Below are positions 1 to 8,502 of a DNA stretch of 64,000 nt, piece after piece; position 1 is the stretch's first letter; each line of letters starts with the position of its first letter. The DNA lies in NCBI RefSeq assembly GCF_028473665.1, contig NZ_CP098774.1:1860001-1924000 (forward strand). Reading direction: 5' to 3'. The stretch is from Sphingomonas sp. QA11 (GTDB lineage: Bacteria; Pseudomonadota; Alphaproteobacteria; Sphingomonadales; Sphingomonadaceae). Made by a program: the position numbers and the translations under genes. Under the pieces are notes generated by a model. The model ran no database searches and was not told the DNA's origin. It saw only the letters and a program-made list of their open reading frames with translations.

Positions 1-31
1 AGGCGGTACCGGGCCTTCCTTGAGGGGGAAT

Positions 32-904
32 ATGGCGCCGTCTCGTAACCGGCGCCCGGGTTTTTCGCGGCGGGCGCAATACAGCCTATTCCTGAGCTAC
101 GTGATCGCCGTTGCGGGTTCGCTCGTCGGCGCGGTGCTGCTCGCCCTGGCCACGCTCGACCCACCGGCTTTCGCCGCGTTGCGGGCGACCGTTGCCGAGG
201 TGACCACCCCGGTCTCGTCAGGCATCGCCGCGATCGGCCGGGGCATCGCCTCGATCCCTGCCTCGGTCTCCGACTATATCGGCGTGCGCAGGCAGAACGA
301 GCAGCTCCGCAAGCAGCTCGCCGACAACCATGCCCTTCTGATGCGCGCGCGCACGCTGTCCTACGACAACCGCCGCCTGAAGGCCCTGTTGCAATTGCGC
401 GAGCGCTCTCCCGGCCCCGTGGTGGCGGCGCGTCTCGTCAGTTCCTCGGCATCGAGCACGCGGCGTTTCGCGATGCTCAACGCTGGTGCCTGGCAGGGTG
501 TGAAACCGGGCCAGCCAGTGCGCGGTCCCGAAGGACTGATCGGCCGGATTCTCGAAACCGGTCCGAATACAGCACGCGTCCTGCTCCTTTCCGATCCTGA
601 GAGCATCGTTCCGGTGCGCCGTACCCGGGACGGCCTGCCCGCCCTCGCCGCAGGGCGTGGCGACGGGTTGCTCGATATCCGGTCAGCCTCGCTCGCCAAT
701 GTCGGTTTCGAGCCCGGCGACATCTTCGTGACCTCAGGCACCGGTGGCATCTATTCTCCCAACATCCCCGTCGCACGCGTGTTGAAACGCGCCCGTGATA
801 CGGCGCTGGCCCGCACCTTCGCGCAGCCCGACACGCTCGATTTCGCGCTGGTCCAGCAGGCTTTCCTGTCGGTCGCACCGCCGGCGGCCCCGCAAAAGCC
901 ATGA
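32..904 (+). CDS. mreC: Rod shape-determining protein MreC
   Basis: Bitopic inner-membrane protein of the elongasome that links MreB filaments outside the membrane to PBP2/RodA. The protein has a basic N-terminus, one membrane segment near residues 20-45, a coiled-coil stretch around residues 85-125 (QNEQLRKQL and following) and the periplasmic MreC beta domain to the end. Its 290 residues fit the family. A TTG at 20 would add four residues, but the ATG at 32 sits 3 nt behind a strong GAGGGGG. It is first in a run with mreD, mrdA and rodA. mreB is expected just upstream, outside the window. Confidence 0.93.
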   Translation: MAPSRNRRPGFSRRAQYSLFLSYVIAVAGSLVGAVLLALATLDPPAFAALRATVAEVTTPVSSGIAAIGRGIASIPASVSDYIGVRRQNEQLRKQLADNHALLMRARTLSYDNRRLKALLQLRERSPGPVVAARLVSSSASSTRRFAMLNAGAWQGVKPGQPVRGPEGLIGRILETGPNTARVLLLSDPESIVPVRRTRDGLPALAAGRGDGLLDIRSASLANVGFEPGDIFVTSGTGGIYSPNIPVARVLKRARDTALARTFAQPDTLDFALVQQAFLSVAPPAAPQKP

Positions 905-1413
905 GGCAGCCGACCCGCGGGCCTTTCGACGCCGCGCCCCCGCCCGCGGCGGCGCGGCTGTTGCCGCCCGCATCGGTGCTGCTGGCATCGCTCGCCACGA
1001 CCTGGCCCTTCGTCGCGACCTTTCCCTTCCTGCCGCCGCTAGGGCTGATGGTACTGCTCGGCTGGCGACTGGCCAGGCCGGACGTGTTTCGAATCTGGGC
1101 ACCGCTGCCGCTTGGCTTCTTCGACGATCTGGTCAGCGGGCAGCCACTCGGCAGCGCAATGCTGCTCTGGACCCTGTGCTTCTTCATGATCGACCTGATC
1201 GACCAAAGGCTGGTGTTCCGGGATTTCTGGCAGGACTGGCTGATCGCATCCGGCGCGATCGGCTTCTGCCTCATCGTGGGACGTCTCGTCGCAGCCCCTA
1301 TCGGCGCCCATGTCGATACCGTGTTATTACTCCAGATCGTGATCTCGACGATGCTTTTCCCCCTTGTGGCGCGGTTCTGCGCCTGGCTTGACCGCAAGCG
1401 CGAGGGCGCATGA
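901..1413 (+). CDS. mreD: Rod shape-determining protein MreD
   Basis: Small polytopic membrane protein of the MreBCD elongation complex. Its 170 residues are dominated by hydrophobic segments (about 20-55, 65-105, 115-155), with a proline-rich N-terminus. Sequence in this family is poorly conserved, so the call rests on size, hydrophobic profile and position between mreC and the PBP2 gene. The start overlaps the mreC stop as ATGA, implying translational coupling. Confidence 0.88.
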   Translation: MRQPTRGPFDAAPPPAAARLLPPASVLLASLATTWPFVATFPFLPPLGLMVLLGWRLARPDVFRIWAPLPLGFFDDLVSGQPLGSAMLLWTLCFFMIDLIDQRLVFRDFWQDWLIASGAIGFCLIVGRLVAAPIGAHVDTVLLLQIVISTMLFPLVARFCAWLDRKREGA

Positions 1414-3494
1414 ACCAGCCGACCCGCGTGATTACCGAGGCGACGCAGACTTACAGCTTCTCGCGCCGCGCGCTGGTGTTGGGCGCCGGGCAGGCAGCGG
1501 TCGGCCTGCTGCTCGCCGGCCGAATGACCTGGCTCGCGGTGGCCGAGAACGAGCATTACAGCCTGCTCTCCGAAAGCAACCGCGTGAACATGACGCTGGT
1601 GCCGCCCCGGCGCGGCTGGATCGTCGATCGCAACGGCGTTCCGATCGCCAACAACCGAACCGACTTCCGTGTCGACATCATCCCTGACCGGTTGGAGAAC
1701 AAGGATCGCACGCTCGGCTTGCTCCGCGATATCCTCAGCCTTCCGCCAGAGGCGATGGATCGGATCACGGCCGACCTGAAGCGCGCCGCGGGATTCCAGC
1801 CGGTGCAGGTCATCGAGAATCTCGATCTGGAGAAGTTCGCCGCGGTCAGCGTCCGCCTGCCCGAACTGCCCGGCGTGGCGCCCTCGCGCGGTTTCGCCCG
1901 CAGCTATCCCTCGGGCGCGGCGGTCGCACATCTGACCGGTTATGTCGGCGCCGCGTCGGCCGAACAATATCAGAAGACCAAGGATCCGCTAATGGTCACC
2001 CCCGGCTTCAAGCTGGGCAAGGACGGCCTTGAAAAGACGCTCGAGCCGGAACTGCGCGGTTCGCCCGGCGCGAAGCGCGTCGAGGTAACCGCCCGCGGCA
2101 AGCTGGTCCGCGAGCTCGCGACCCGGCCCGACGTACCCGGCAAGACCGCGCGGCTGACCATCGACGCAGGCCTGCAGGAATATGCCGCACGCCGTCTCGG
2201 CACCAATTCGGGTTCAGCAGTGGTGATCGATTGCCTGACCGGCGAGATGCTCGCGATGGTCTCGATGCCAGCATACGACCCGAACAGTTTCTCCGACGGG
2301 ATCAGCCATCTCGAATGGAAGATGCTGTCTGACGATGATCACGTCCCGCTGATGAACAAGGTGCTGCAGGGTCTTTACCCGCCCGGCTCGACCGTCAAGC
2401 CGATGAACGCGCTCGCGCTTCTGGAGGCGGGCGTGCATCCGGACCAGTCGGTCCATTGCTCCGGCGCCCTTAAGGTGGGCAACGGCACCTTCCATTGCTG
2501 GAGGCGCGGTGGCCATGGCAGCGTCAACATGCGGCGTGGCGTCGCGCAGAGCTGCGACATCTATTTCTATCAGATGGCACGCGACATCGGATATGACCGT
2601 ATCGCGCCCATCGCCCGCAAGCTTGGCCTCGGCCAGAAATTCGATCTGCCCTTCAGCTCGCAGCGTTACGGCACCGTCCCCGATTCGGCGTGGAAGCTCC
2701 GGCGCTACAAGCAGAACTGGACGGTCGCCGACTCGCTGAACGCGTCGATCGGCCAGGGCTATGTTCTCGCCAATCCCCTGCAACTCGCGGTCATGGCATC
2801 GCGCATCGCATCCGGACGCGCGCTTCAGCCGAGCATCCTGATGGACAAGGTGCATCCCGCCGCAGCGCTTGACGTCTCGCCCGAGCATCTTGAGATCGTC
2901 CGCGACGCGATGTTCGCGGTGGTAAACGACGGCGGCACCGGCGGCGCTTCACGCCTCCAGATTCCGGGCATGACCATCTCGGGCAAGACCGGCACCGCGC
3001 AGGTGCGTCGCATCTCGATGGCTGAACGGCGCAGCGGCGTGCTCAATAACGCCTCCCTGCCCTTCAAGATGCGCGACCACGCACTCTTCATCTGCTTCGC
3101 GCCATCCGACAAGCCGCGTTATGCCGCAGCCGTGGTGCTCGAACACAACGCCCATCTCATCCGCAATCTCGATACGCCGATGATCGGGCGCGACATCCTG
3201 ACCTATCTGCTCGACCGCGAGCGGGCTGTGGCATCACTGGCCGAGGTCGAGCCGACCTGGGGTGGCGACATCAAGACCCGCATGACGGCGCAGGCCACCG
3301 CCTATCGCGCCGCCGCCAACGCGCCACCACCGATGGTCGGTGCGGCGACGGAATTCAACGCCACGGCGGCCACCGACGCGCCGGCGGTGGAGGCTGCGAC
3401 CAGCGCCGCCGACGCAAGCGCTGAGGCGCTGGCCAACGCCACACGGGCAGGGGCCGGGGTCGCCGAGACCGGTTCGACGGAGAGCGACCGATGA
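1410..3494 (+). CDS. mrdA: Penicillin-binding protein 2 (elongation transpeptidase)
   Basis: Class B PBP that cross-links peptidoglycan during side-wall growth. It has one N-terminal membrane segment (about residues 22-45), a dimerisation domain, and a transpeptidase domain with the active-site motif S327-T-V-K330 and the K526-T-G528 box. At 694 residues it is longer than typical PBP2 because of a C-terminal tail of about 70 Ala/Thr-rich low-complexity residues. That tail has no obvious function and may be a periplasmic linker. Its start overlaps the mreD stop and its stop overlaps the rodA start, both as ATGA. Confidence 0.95.
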   Translation: MNQPTRVITEATQTYSFSRRALVLGAGQAAVGLLLAGRMTWLAVAENEHYSLLSESNRVNMTLVPPRRGWIVDRNGVPIANNRTDFRVDIIPDRLENKDRTLGLLRDILSLPPEAMDRITADLKRAAGFQPVQVIENLDLEKFAAVSVRLPELPGVAPSRGFARSYPSGAAVAHLTGYVGAASAEQYQKTKDPLMVTPGFKLGKDGLEKTLEPELRGSPGAKRVEVTARGKLVRELATRPDVPGKTARLTIDAGLQEYAARRLGTNSGSAVVIDCLTGEMLAMVSMPAYDPNSFSDGISHLEWKMLSDDDHVPLMNKVLQGLYPPGSTVKPMNALALLEAGVHPDQSVHCSGALKVGNGTFHCWRRGGHGSVNMRRGVAQSCDIYFYQMARDIGYDRIAPIARKLGLGQKFDLPFSSQRYGTVPDSAWKLRRYKQNWTVADSLNASIGQGYVLANPLQLAVMASRIASGRALQPSILMDKVHPAAALDVSPEHLEIVRDAMFAVVNDGGTGGASRLQIPGMTISGKTGTAQVRRISMAERRSGVLNNASLPFKMRDHALFICFAPSDKPRYAAAVVLEHNAHLIRNLDTPMIGRDILTYLLDRERAVASLAEVEPTWGGDIKTRMTAQATAYRAAANAPPPMVGAATEFNATAATDAPAVEAATSAADASAEALANATRAGAGVAETGSTESDR

Positions 3495-4603
3495 ACGGGC
3501 TCAATTTCGTTCCGGAGCCGCTGGCCCAACTCCCCTGGAAGATCATCCTGCTGGTCATAGCGATCGGCAGCTTCGGGCTGCTGGTAATGTATTCCGCCGC
3601 CGGGGGCAGCATACGCCCCTGGGCACTGCTTCAGGGCATCCGCTTCTTCATCTTCCTCGCCGGCGCCGTGGTTCTGTCCCGCGTGCGCGAATCGATGTGG
3701 CAGGCACTGGCGATTCCGGCCTATGTCGGGCTGATCGTCATGCTCATCCTTGTCGAACTGATCGGCGCGGTGCGCGGTGGCGGGCAGCGCTGGCTCGATC
3801 TCGGCATCATTCGCCTACAGCCGTCAGAACTGATGAAGGTGTTCATCGTGCTCGCGACCGCGCGTTTCTATCACGCGTTGCCGCCCAACGAGACCCGGCG
3901 CTTTACCGCGATCTGGCCCGCGGGGGTGCTGATCCTGATCCCGGCGGCCTTGGTCATGAAACAGCCGGATCTCGGCACTGCACTCATGATCGTCGTGGGC
4001 GGGACAACCGTGATGTTCCTCGCGGGCGTGCCTTTGCGATTGTTCATCGGTGCTGCGCTGGCGCTGGGCGCGGCGATCCCGCTTGCGGTGAACTTCGTTC
4101 TGCACGGGTATCAGCGCAACCGTATCCTGGTCTTCCTCGATCCCGAAAGCGATCCGCTCGGCATCGGCTATCACATCAGCCAGTCGAAGATCGCGATCGG
4201 GTCCGGCGGCATCTTCGGCAAGGGTTTTCTCAACGGTACGCAAAGTCATCTGGATTACCTGCCCGAAGGCCAAACCGACTTCGCGCTGGCGACGATGATG
4301 GAGGAATGGGGGCTTGTGGGCGGCATATTGCTGATCGTCGCCTTCTTCATCATCATCCAGTGGGGCGTGATGGTCGCGTTGCGTGCGCAGACCCGCTTCG
4401 CCCGGTTGACCGCCGCAGGCATCGCGACGACGATCTTCTTCTACGTAGCGATCAACATGGCGATGGTAATGGGCCTTGCGCCGGTGGTGGGCGTTCCCCT
4501 CCCCCTGATCAGCTTCGGCGGATCGTCCCAGATGACGATCATGCTATGCATCGGAATCCTGATGTCGATCGATCGCCAGAACCACCAGACGGTGCGCTGG
4601 TAG
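3491..4603 (+). CDS. rodA: Peptidoglycan glycosyltransferase RodA (SEDS family)
   Basis: Polytopic SEDS glycosyltransferase that polymerises lipid II together with PBP2. The 370 residues contain about ten membrane segments. SEDS signatures are visible: GGQRWLDLG near residue 97, LQPSELMK just after it, and PLPLISFGGSS near the C-terminus. The gene is coupled to mrdA by an ATGA overlap and is followed by a hairpin terminator at 4616-4638, so it ends the mre/mrd operon. Confidence 0.95.
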   Translation: MNGLNFVPEPLAQLPWKIILLVIAIGSFGLLVMYSAAGGSIRPWALLQGIRFFIFLAGAVVLSRVRESMWQALAIPAYVGLIVMLILVELIGAVRGGGQRWLDLGIIRLQPSELMKVFIVLATARFYHALPPNETRRFTAIWPAGVLILIPAALVMKQPDLGTALMIVVGGTTVMFLAGVPLRLFIGAALALGAAIPLAVNFVLHGYQRNRILVFLDPESDPLGIGYHISQSKIAIGSGGIFGKGFLNGTQSHLDYLPEGQTDFALATMMEEWGLVGGILLIVAFFIIIQWGVMVALRAQTRFARLTAAGIATTIFFYVAINMAMVMGLAPVVGVPLPLISFGGSSQMTIMLCIGILMSIDRQNHQTVRW

Positions 4604-4615
4604 GCGGGGCGAGCT

Positions 4616-4638
4616 TTTTTTCCCGTTGCGGGAAAAAA
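4616..4638. terminator. Bidirectional hairpin terminator after rodA
   Basis: TTTTTTCCCG and CGGGAAAAAA form a perfect 10-bp inverted repeat around a 3-nt loop. The A/T arms give a U-run on either strand, which fits a rho-independent terminator for the mre/mrd operon and insulation of the downstream tRNA. Confidence 0.75.
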
Positions 4639-4724
4639 GGGTTTGCATCCGGCGGGCCTGATGCTAACCGGCGCCCTCCCCGATGCGGCGGCGCCTCCAA
4701 CGCGCCACTTCAGCTGCCCGGTAT

Positions 4725-4800
<76 letters not shown>

Positions 4801-5044
4801 TCCTTCATATCCGATCGTCGTTGCCCTGCATATGCATCCATTCCAGAGGTGTTTCCGCAGCTTCGAATGGTGACACCCCAAGTCGTTGCGTGAATTGAAT
4901 CCATTCTGATCGCAGTTGGCTGATTACGCCTTCCAACCCTATCGACGTTGTCCGCGAACCATGGTTTTCTGGCACTCGCCCCTCGCGCCGCGGCCCTCCC
5001 GGCCGATCGCGGGAGGCATCGGGTTGACGATCACGGGAACTGCT
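4801..5044. other. Gene-free stretch between tRNA-Lys and the collar genes
   Basis: I see no coding signal here. One plus frame is open into the first collar gene from 4916, but its N-terminal part is not collar-like and probably does not encode protein. The stretch should hold the promoter for the collar genes, though I could not pick out a convincing -35/-10 pair. Confidence 0.4.
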
Positions 5045-5599
5045 ATGTCGGATAGTTGGCTCAGCGAAATTCGAATATTTCCATATGGCAAGATACCGAA
5101 CGGGTGGCATCTCTGCGACGGCACGATCCTGCAAGTCACGGCGAATCAGGCATTGTTCGCCTTGCTGGGGAATCGGTATGGCGGCGATGGCCGGGTCACC
5201 TTCGGGCTGCCCGACATGCGCGGACGCGTGCCGATCCACGTGAATCCCGCTGATCCCACCTGCAATCAGGTCGGCATGGCAGGTGGGGCCGAAGGCGTGA
5301 CGCTCACCGTCAATCAGATTCCCGCGCATAGCCATCAGGTCTCCGCCTTCAGCGCCAACGGGACCGTTCCAATCCCGCTGAACGGCTACCCCTCGGCGGT
5401 GGCGCCCAACGGGACGGCCGGGACACCGTCGCCCCCGCAGATATATGGCCCAATACCCACCGGCACGGGCACGACCACGCTGCTCAACGCCGGGTCAGTC
5501 CTTGCCGAAGGCAGTGGCCAGGCACATGAGAATCGCCAGCCGACCATGGCGATGAACTGGTGCATCTGCGTTTCGGGTTTCTTCCCATCCAGAAACTGA
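5045..5599 (+). CDS. Tail-collar domain protein (MdpB-like), copy 1
   Basis: A 184-residue protein of the phage tail collar / microcystin-dependent protein family. The N-terminus shows the usual pattern: EIRIFPYGKIPNGWHLCDG, then ALFALLGNRYGGDG and FGLPDMRGRVP, with a variable Gly/Thr/Pro-rich middle and the conserved end HENRQPTMAMNWCICVSG. Bacterial homologues outside phages have no settled role; surface or secreted binding is a guess. The start at MSDSW was chosen because collar homology begins there. It leads three tandem paralogues on the same strand with no other phage genes nearby. Confidence 0.85.
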   Translation: MSDSWLSEIRIFPYGKIPNGWHLCDGTILQVTANQALFALLGNRYGGDGRVTFGLPDMRGRVPIHVNPADPTCNQVGMAGGAEGVTLTVNQIPAHSHQVSAFSANGTVPIPLNGYPSAVAPNGTAGTPSPPQIYGPIPTGTGTTTLLNAGSVLAEGSGQAHENRQPTMAMNWCICVSGFFPSRN

Positions 5600-5621
5600 G
5601 CGGACAGCAAGGAACGCAATC

Positions 5622-6146
5622 ATGGATCCCTATATCGGCGAAATTCGCCTGTTTGCCAGTATCTACGCACCACGTGGCTGGGCCCTGTGCGCTGGCCAAT
5701 CACTGCCGATAATCGGCAACGAGGCTCTCTTCACACTAGTTGGCACGACCTATGGCGGCGACGGGAGAACTACGTTCAACCTTCCCGACCTCCGCGGGCT
5801 ACTGGTCTGCGGGACGGGGCAGGCCCCCAGTTCACCCATCACATACACGTTGGGACAGTCCTTCGGCGTCGCGCAGGTCACGGTGACCGAGGCGCAGATG
5901 CCGCCACATACCCACTCGATCACGGCATCCACCCAGCCCGCGAACGCTCTCGTCCCAACAGGCAATGTCTTCGCGGCGCCGAGCAGCGTGCCGGAATACG
6001 TCAATTCCGGCGCGACCGGGTTCGTCGCCCGCAACCTGGCGGCGACCGCACTCTCCAGCGAAGGGGGGAGCATGCCGCACGCCAACCTGATGCCGACAAT
6101 GGCGGTGAACTACATCATCTGTATCCAGGGCATCTTTCCCGCCTGA
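5622..6146 (+). CDS. Tail-collar domain protein (MdpB-like), copy 2
   Basis: 174 residues with the same layout as the gene before it: MDPYIGEIRLFA, APRGWALCAGQ, TLVGTTYGGDGRTTFNLPDLRG, and a C-terminal HANLMPTMAVNYIICIQG. The middle is divergent, as expected of paralogues that keep a fold but vary the exposed region. It lies 22 nt behind copy 1 and 14 nt before copy 3, so the three are probably one transcript. Confidence 0.85.
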   Translation: MDPYIGEIRLFASIYAPRGWALCAGQSLPIIGNEALFTLVGTTYGGDGRTTFNLPDLRGLLVCGTGQAPSSPITYTLGQSFGVAQVTVTEAQMPPHTHSITASTQPANALVPTGNVFAAPSSVPEYVNSGATGFVARNLAATALSSEGGSMPHANLMPTMAVNYIICIQGIFPA

Positions 6147-6160
6147 AGGGGACCAATAAA

Positions 6161-6745
6161 ATGAGCGATCCATTTATCGGCGAAGTTCGCGGCTGGGCGT
6201 GCACCTACGCTCCCCGAGGCTGGGCGCTGTGCAACGGCCAGCAGATGCCGATCGCCCAGGCACAGGCCCTTTTCGCCATCACCTCCAATCTCTACGGCCC
6301 TTACACGCAGCAGGTGTTCACGCTGCCCGATTTGCGAGGACTCTCGCCAATGGATGCGGGCAATCCTGCTCCGGCCTGGGTCGCGACCGGCTTGCCATCC
6401 ACCGTCGCGGTCGCCCAAAAACTTGGGACGAGCTCGGTCACACTAAGCTACAGCCAGATGGCCAATCATACGCACCAGGCCGTCGCCGCGACGGCTCCCC
6501 CGGCTTCCATGACCGTGACGCCAAGCTCGAACAGCTTTGTCTCACGACCGCTGATACCCCCGTCTACGAGCTTTCCTACGGGCGTTTCCTATAGCGCATG
6601 GACCAATAGCGGTTCACCCAACGTCGGGATGGCGCCTCAGTCGATCAGCGTGGTCGGTGGCAGCCAGAGCCACGAGAACCGACAACCCTTCATGACCTTC
6701 AATTTCTGCATCGCGCTCGAGGGCGTCTACCCGTCACGGAACTGA
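6161..6745 (+). CDS. Tail-collar domain protein (MdpB-like), copy 3
   Basis: 194 residues. Family signatures are GEVRGWACTYAPRGWALCNGQ, ALFAITSNLYG, FTLPDLRG and the terminal HENRQPFMTFNFCIALEG. The frame is open further upstream from 5687, but homology and the purine-rich AAGGGG before the ATG at 6161 decide the start. It is the last gene of the trio and is followed by the hairpin at 6757-6784. Confidence 0.85.
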   Translation: MSDPFIGEVRGWACTYAPRGWALCNGQQMPIAQAQALFAITSNLYGPYTQQVFTLPDLRGLSPMDAGNPAPAWVATGLPSTVAVAQKLGTSSVTLSYSQMANHTHQAVAATAPPASMTVTPSSNSFVSRPLIPPSTSFPTGVSYSAWTNSGSPNVGMAPQSISVVGGSQSHENRQPFMTFNFCIALEGVYPSRN

Positions 6746-6756
6746 TCGTCCGCCTC

Positions 6757-6784
6757 GTCGGTGCCTCTTTCAAGAGGCACCGAC
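6757..6784. terminator. Long hairpin after the collar genes
   Basis: GTCGGTGCCTCTT and AAGAGGCACCGAC are perfect 13-bp arms separated by two bases. Such a stable hairpin 11 nt behind the stop codon probably ends the collar transcript, although there is no T-run after it. Confidence 0.6.
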
Positions 6785-6955
6785 GGAGTCCTGAATACAC
6801 GATATCGGGCATGGTTTCCCACGCCGGATCGGCTATTCGGTCGTGATGAGATCGGTGTCGCGCAAAGAGGTCGCGGAAATCGCTATTCCCGATCGGGGGG
6901 AAAAGACGGCGAATCTCTCACGGGCTTTCGTACCGCATAGCCGTCTGTCGCGACG

Positions 6956-8140
6956 GTGAGACCATTCCGTCGCGTCGCCGCCGCACTGATCGCCTATAGC
7001 CAATATGGCTTCCCGTTTCTGCCGGGGCCCGCCCCTACGCCCACGGCACGGCTCAGACGGCTCACCGGACCGAGCTACCTGCCGAAACGGCGCGGGTTCC
7101 TTCGTCCGCTGGTGTTCGTCACGATGATCCTGGCGTGGCCAGTGGGCGCGCTGGCGACGGCAATCAGGGTCCAGCGGCGGGACACGCCACCCGGACGGCT
7201 GCGTCGCATCGTTGACGCATGGTGGCTGGCGGTGACGCGCAACGTACCGCCATTCGAATATCGCGCCTACCACCTCGACAAGCCGGATTCACGCGCTGAC
7301 CTGCTCCAGTTCGTCTTCTGGACTGACCTGCGCGCATTCGCCGAGCTGAACGCGCGGCGCGGGGCGGTTGAACAGACAGTCAAGGACAAGGCGCGTTTCG
7401 CCAGCATCTGCGAGACCCATGGGCTGTCCTCGATACCCACCCTGGCGGTGTTCCGGGATGGAATCCAGATGATGCCGGCGGCGCCGTTCGTTCCCGAAGT
7501 ACCCGAGCTGTGGGCGAAGAGCCTGGCTGGCCATGGCGGCCAGGGCGCCGCGCTGTGGCGGCGTGCCGACGATTCCTATCGCAACGACGATGGCGCGACG
7601 GTCACCGTCGAAGAATTCGCCCAACATGTCGGCGGAACCGACTGCATCATCCAGCCACGGGTTCTGAACCATCCGGCGATAGCCGATATTACCAATGGCG
7701 CTCTTGCCAGCCTGCGGATCGTCACAGGCATCGATCGCGAGCAGCGCGCGACAGTCGTAGCCGCGATGCTCTATCTGCCCAGCGGCGATCGGATTACCTC
7801 TATCGCCGGCATCGGCTGCGCCATCGATATGGATCATGGCGTGCTGACCAGGGCGCTCGACTTTCGCAAAGGCGCCCCGGACATCACGCGACACCCCGAT
7901 ACGAACGCGCAGATCACGGGAAGGACGCTACCCTTCTGGCCCGAAAGCCTGGCGCTCGCTGCCCGGGCGCACGAAACCGGCTTCGGCCGATTCATATTCC
8001 TCGGCTGGGATATAGCCCTTACACCGGAGGCCCCCCTGCTGATCGAGGCCAATTCCGGCTGGCTCGCCCTGCATCTTCAACTACTGAACGGCCCTCTGGG
8101 CCGGACCGAATTCTCGCGCATCCTGAACGAGCATCTATGA
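6956..8140 (+). CDS. ATP-grasp protein, sugar-transfer-associated type
   Basis: A 394-residue protein resembling the ATP-grasp family often found with polysaccharide or natural-product genes. Visible pieces are a hydrophobic segment near residues 50-68, the region VEQTVKDKARFASICETHG (residues 138-156), WAKSLAGHGGQGAALW with a Gly-rich nucleotide loop, and the C-terminal LGWDIALTPEAPLLIEANSGW, typical of ATP-grasp metal sites. The start is a GTG. The gene runs toward the PqqD gene and ends 31 bp from it. A ligase acting on a RiPP or a glycan is possible, but the substrate is unknown. Confidence 0.65.
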   Translation: MRPFRRVAAALIAYSQYGFPFLPGPAPTPTARLRRLTGPSYLPKRRGFLRPLVFVTMILAWPVGALATAIRVQRRDTPPGRLRRIVDAWWLAVTRNVPPFEYRAYHLDKPDSRADLLQFVFWTDLRAFAELNARRGAVEQTVKDKARFASICETHGLSSIPTLAVFRDGIQMMPAAPFVPEVPELWAKSLAGHGGQGAALWRRADDSYRNDDGATVTVEEFAQHVGGTDCIIQPRVLNHPAIADITNGALASLRIVTGIDREQRATVVAAMLYLPSGDRITSIAGIGCAIDMDHGVLTRALDFRKGAPDITRHPDTNAQITGRTLPFWPESLALAARAHETGFGRFIFLGWDIALTPEAPLLIEANSGWLALHLQLLNGPLGRTEFSRILNEHL

Positions 8141-8171
8141 ACAGGTCGCCCCGCCGGTTTGAGGGCTGGCT

Positions 8172-8465
8172 TCAGGCGACGCCGACAAGATTCTCCCCGA
8201 CAAGGTGCTCGATTACCGACCGGACCTCGGCACGACAGGTCTCCGGGTCGACATCATATTCCCCGGTCAGGCACTCGATGAGGTCGGCCAGGGTCCGGGG
8301 TGTTTCGAGAAGCTCCCAGATTCGCCGCGTAACCGGCGACAACTCGAAATAGCTTCCCTGTTCCACGCTAAGCATCAGCAACTTTTCACCCAGCGGGGCG
8401 CCAAGCGTGCCCGGGCCGCGTTGCAGAACCATGGCGTCGTCGATCGGAACTGACGGAATCATCAA
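8172..8465 (-). CDS. PqqD-family protein (lasso B1-type leader-recognition element)
   Basis: 97 residues with the PqqD fold pattern: an N-terminal strand region, then EKLLMLSVEQGSYFELSPVTRRIWELLETPRTLADLIECL, matching the winged-helix RiPP recognition element with its L/Y-x-L-N/S-x-x-x-x-x-I-W core. In lasso pathways this B1 protein binds the precursor leader and delivers it to the peptidase. It is the last gene of the minus-strand set precursor, kinase, sulfotransferase, PqqD. No transglutaminase-like B2 domain is fused to it. Confidence 0.82.
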   Translation of the reverse strand: MMIPSVPIDDAMVLQRGPGTLGAPLGEKLLMLSVEQGSYFELSPVTRRIWELLETPRTLADLIECLTGEYDVDPETCRAEVRSVIEHLVGENLVGVA

Positions 8466-8502
8466 ATGCTTTCCCGGAATATGAAAATTGAAAGCGGCAC
8501 CC

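Noticed and set aside
5045..6745. Prophage
   Set aside because: Only collar-domain genes are present. No integrase, capsid, terminase, baseplate or lysis genes.
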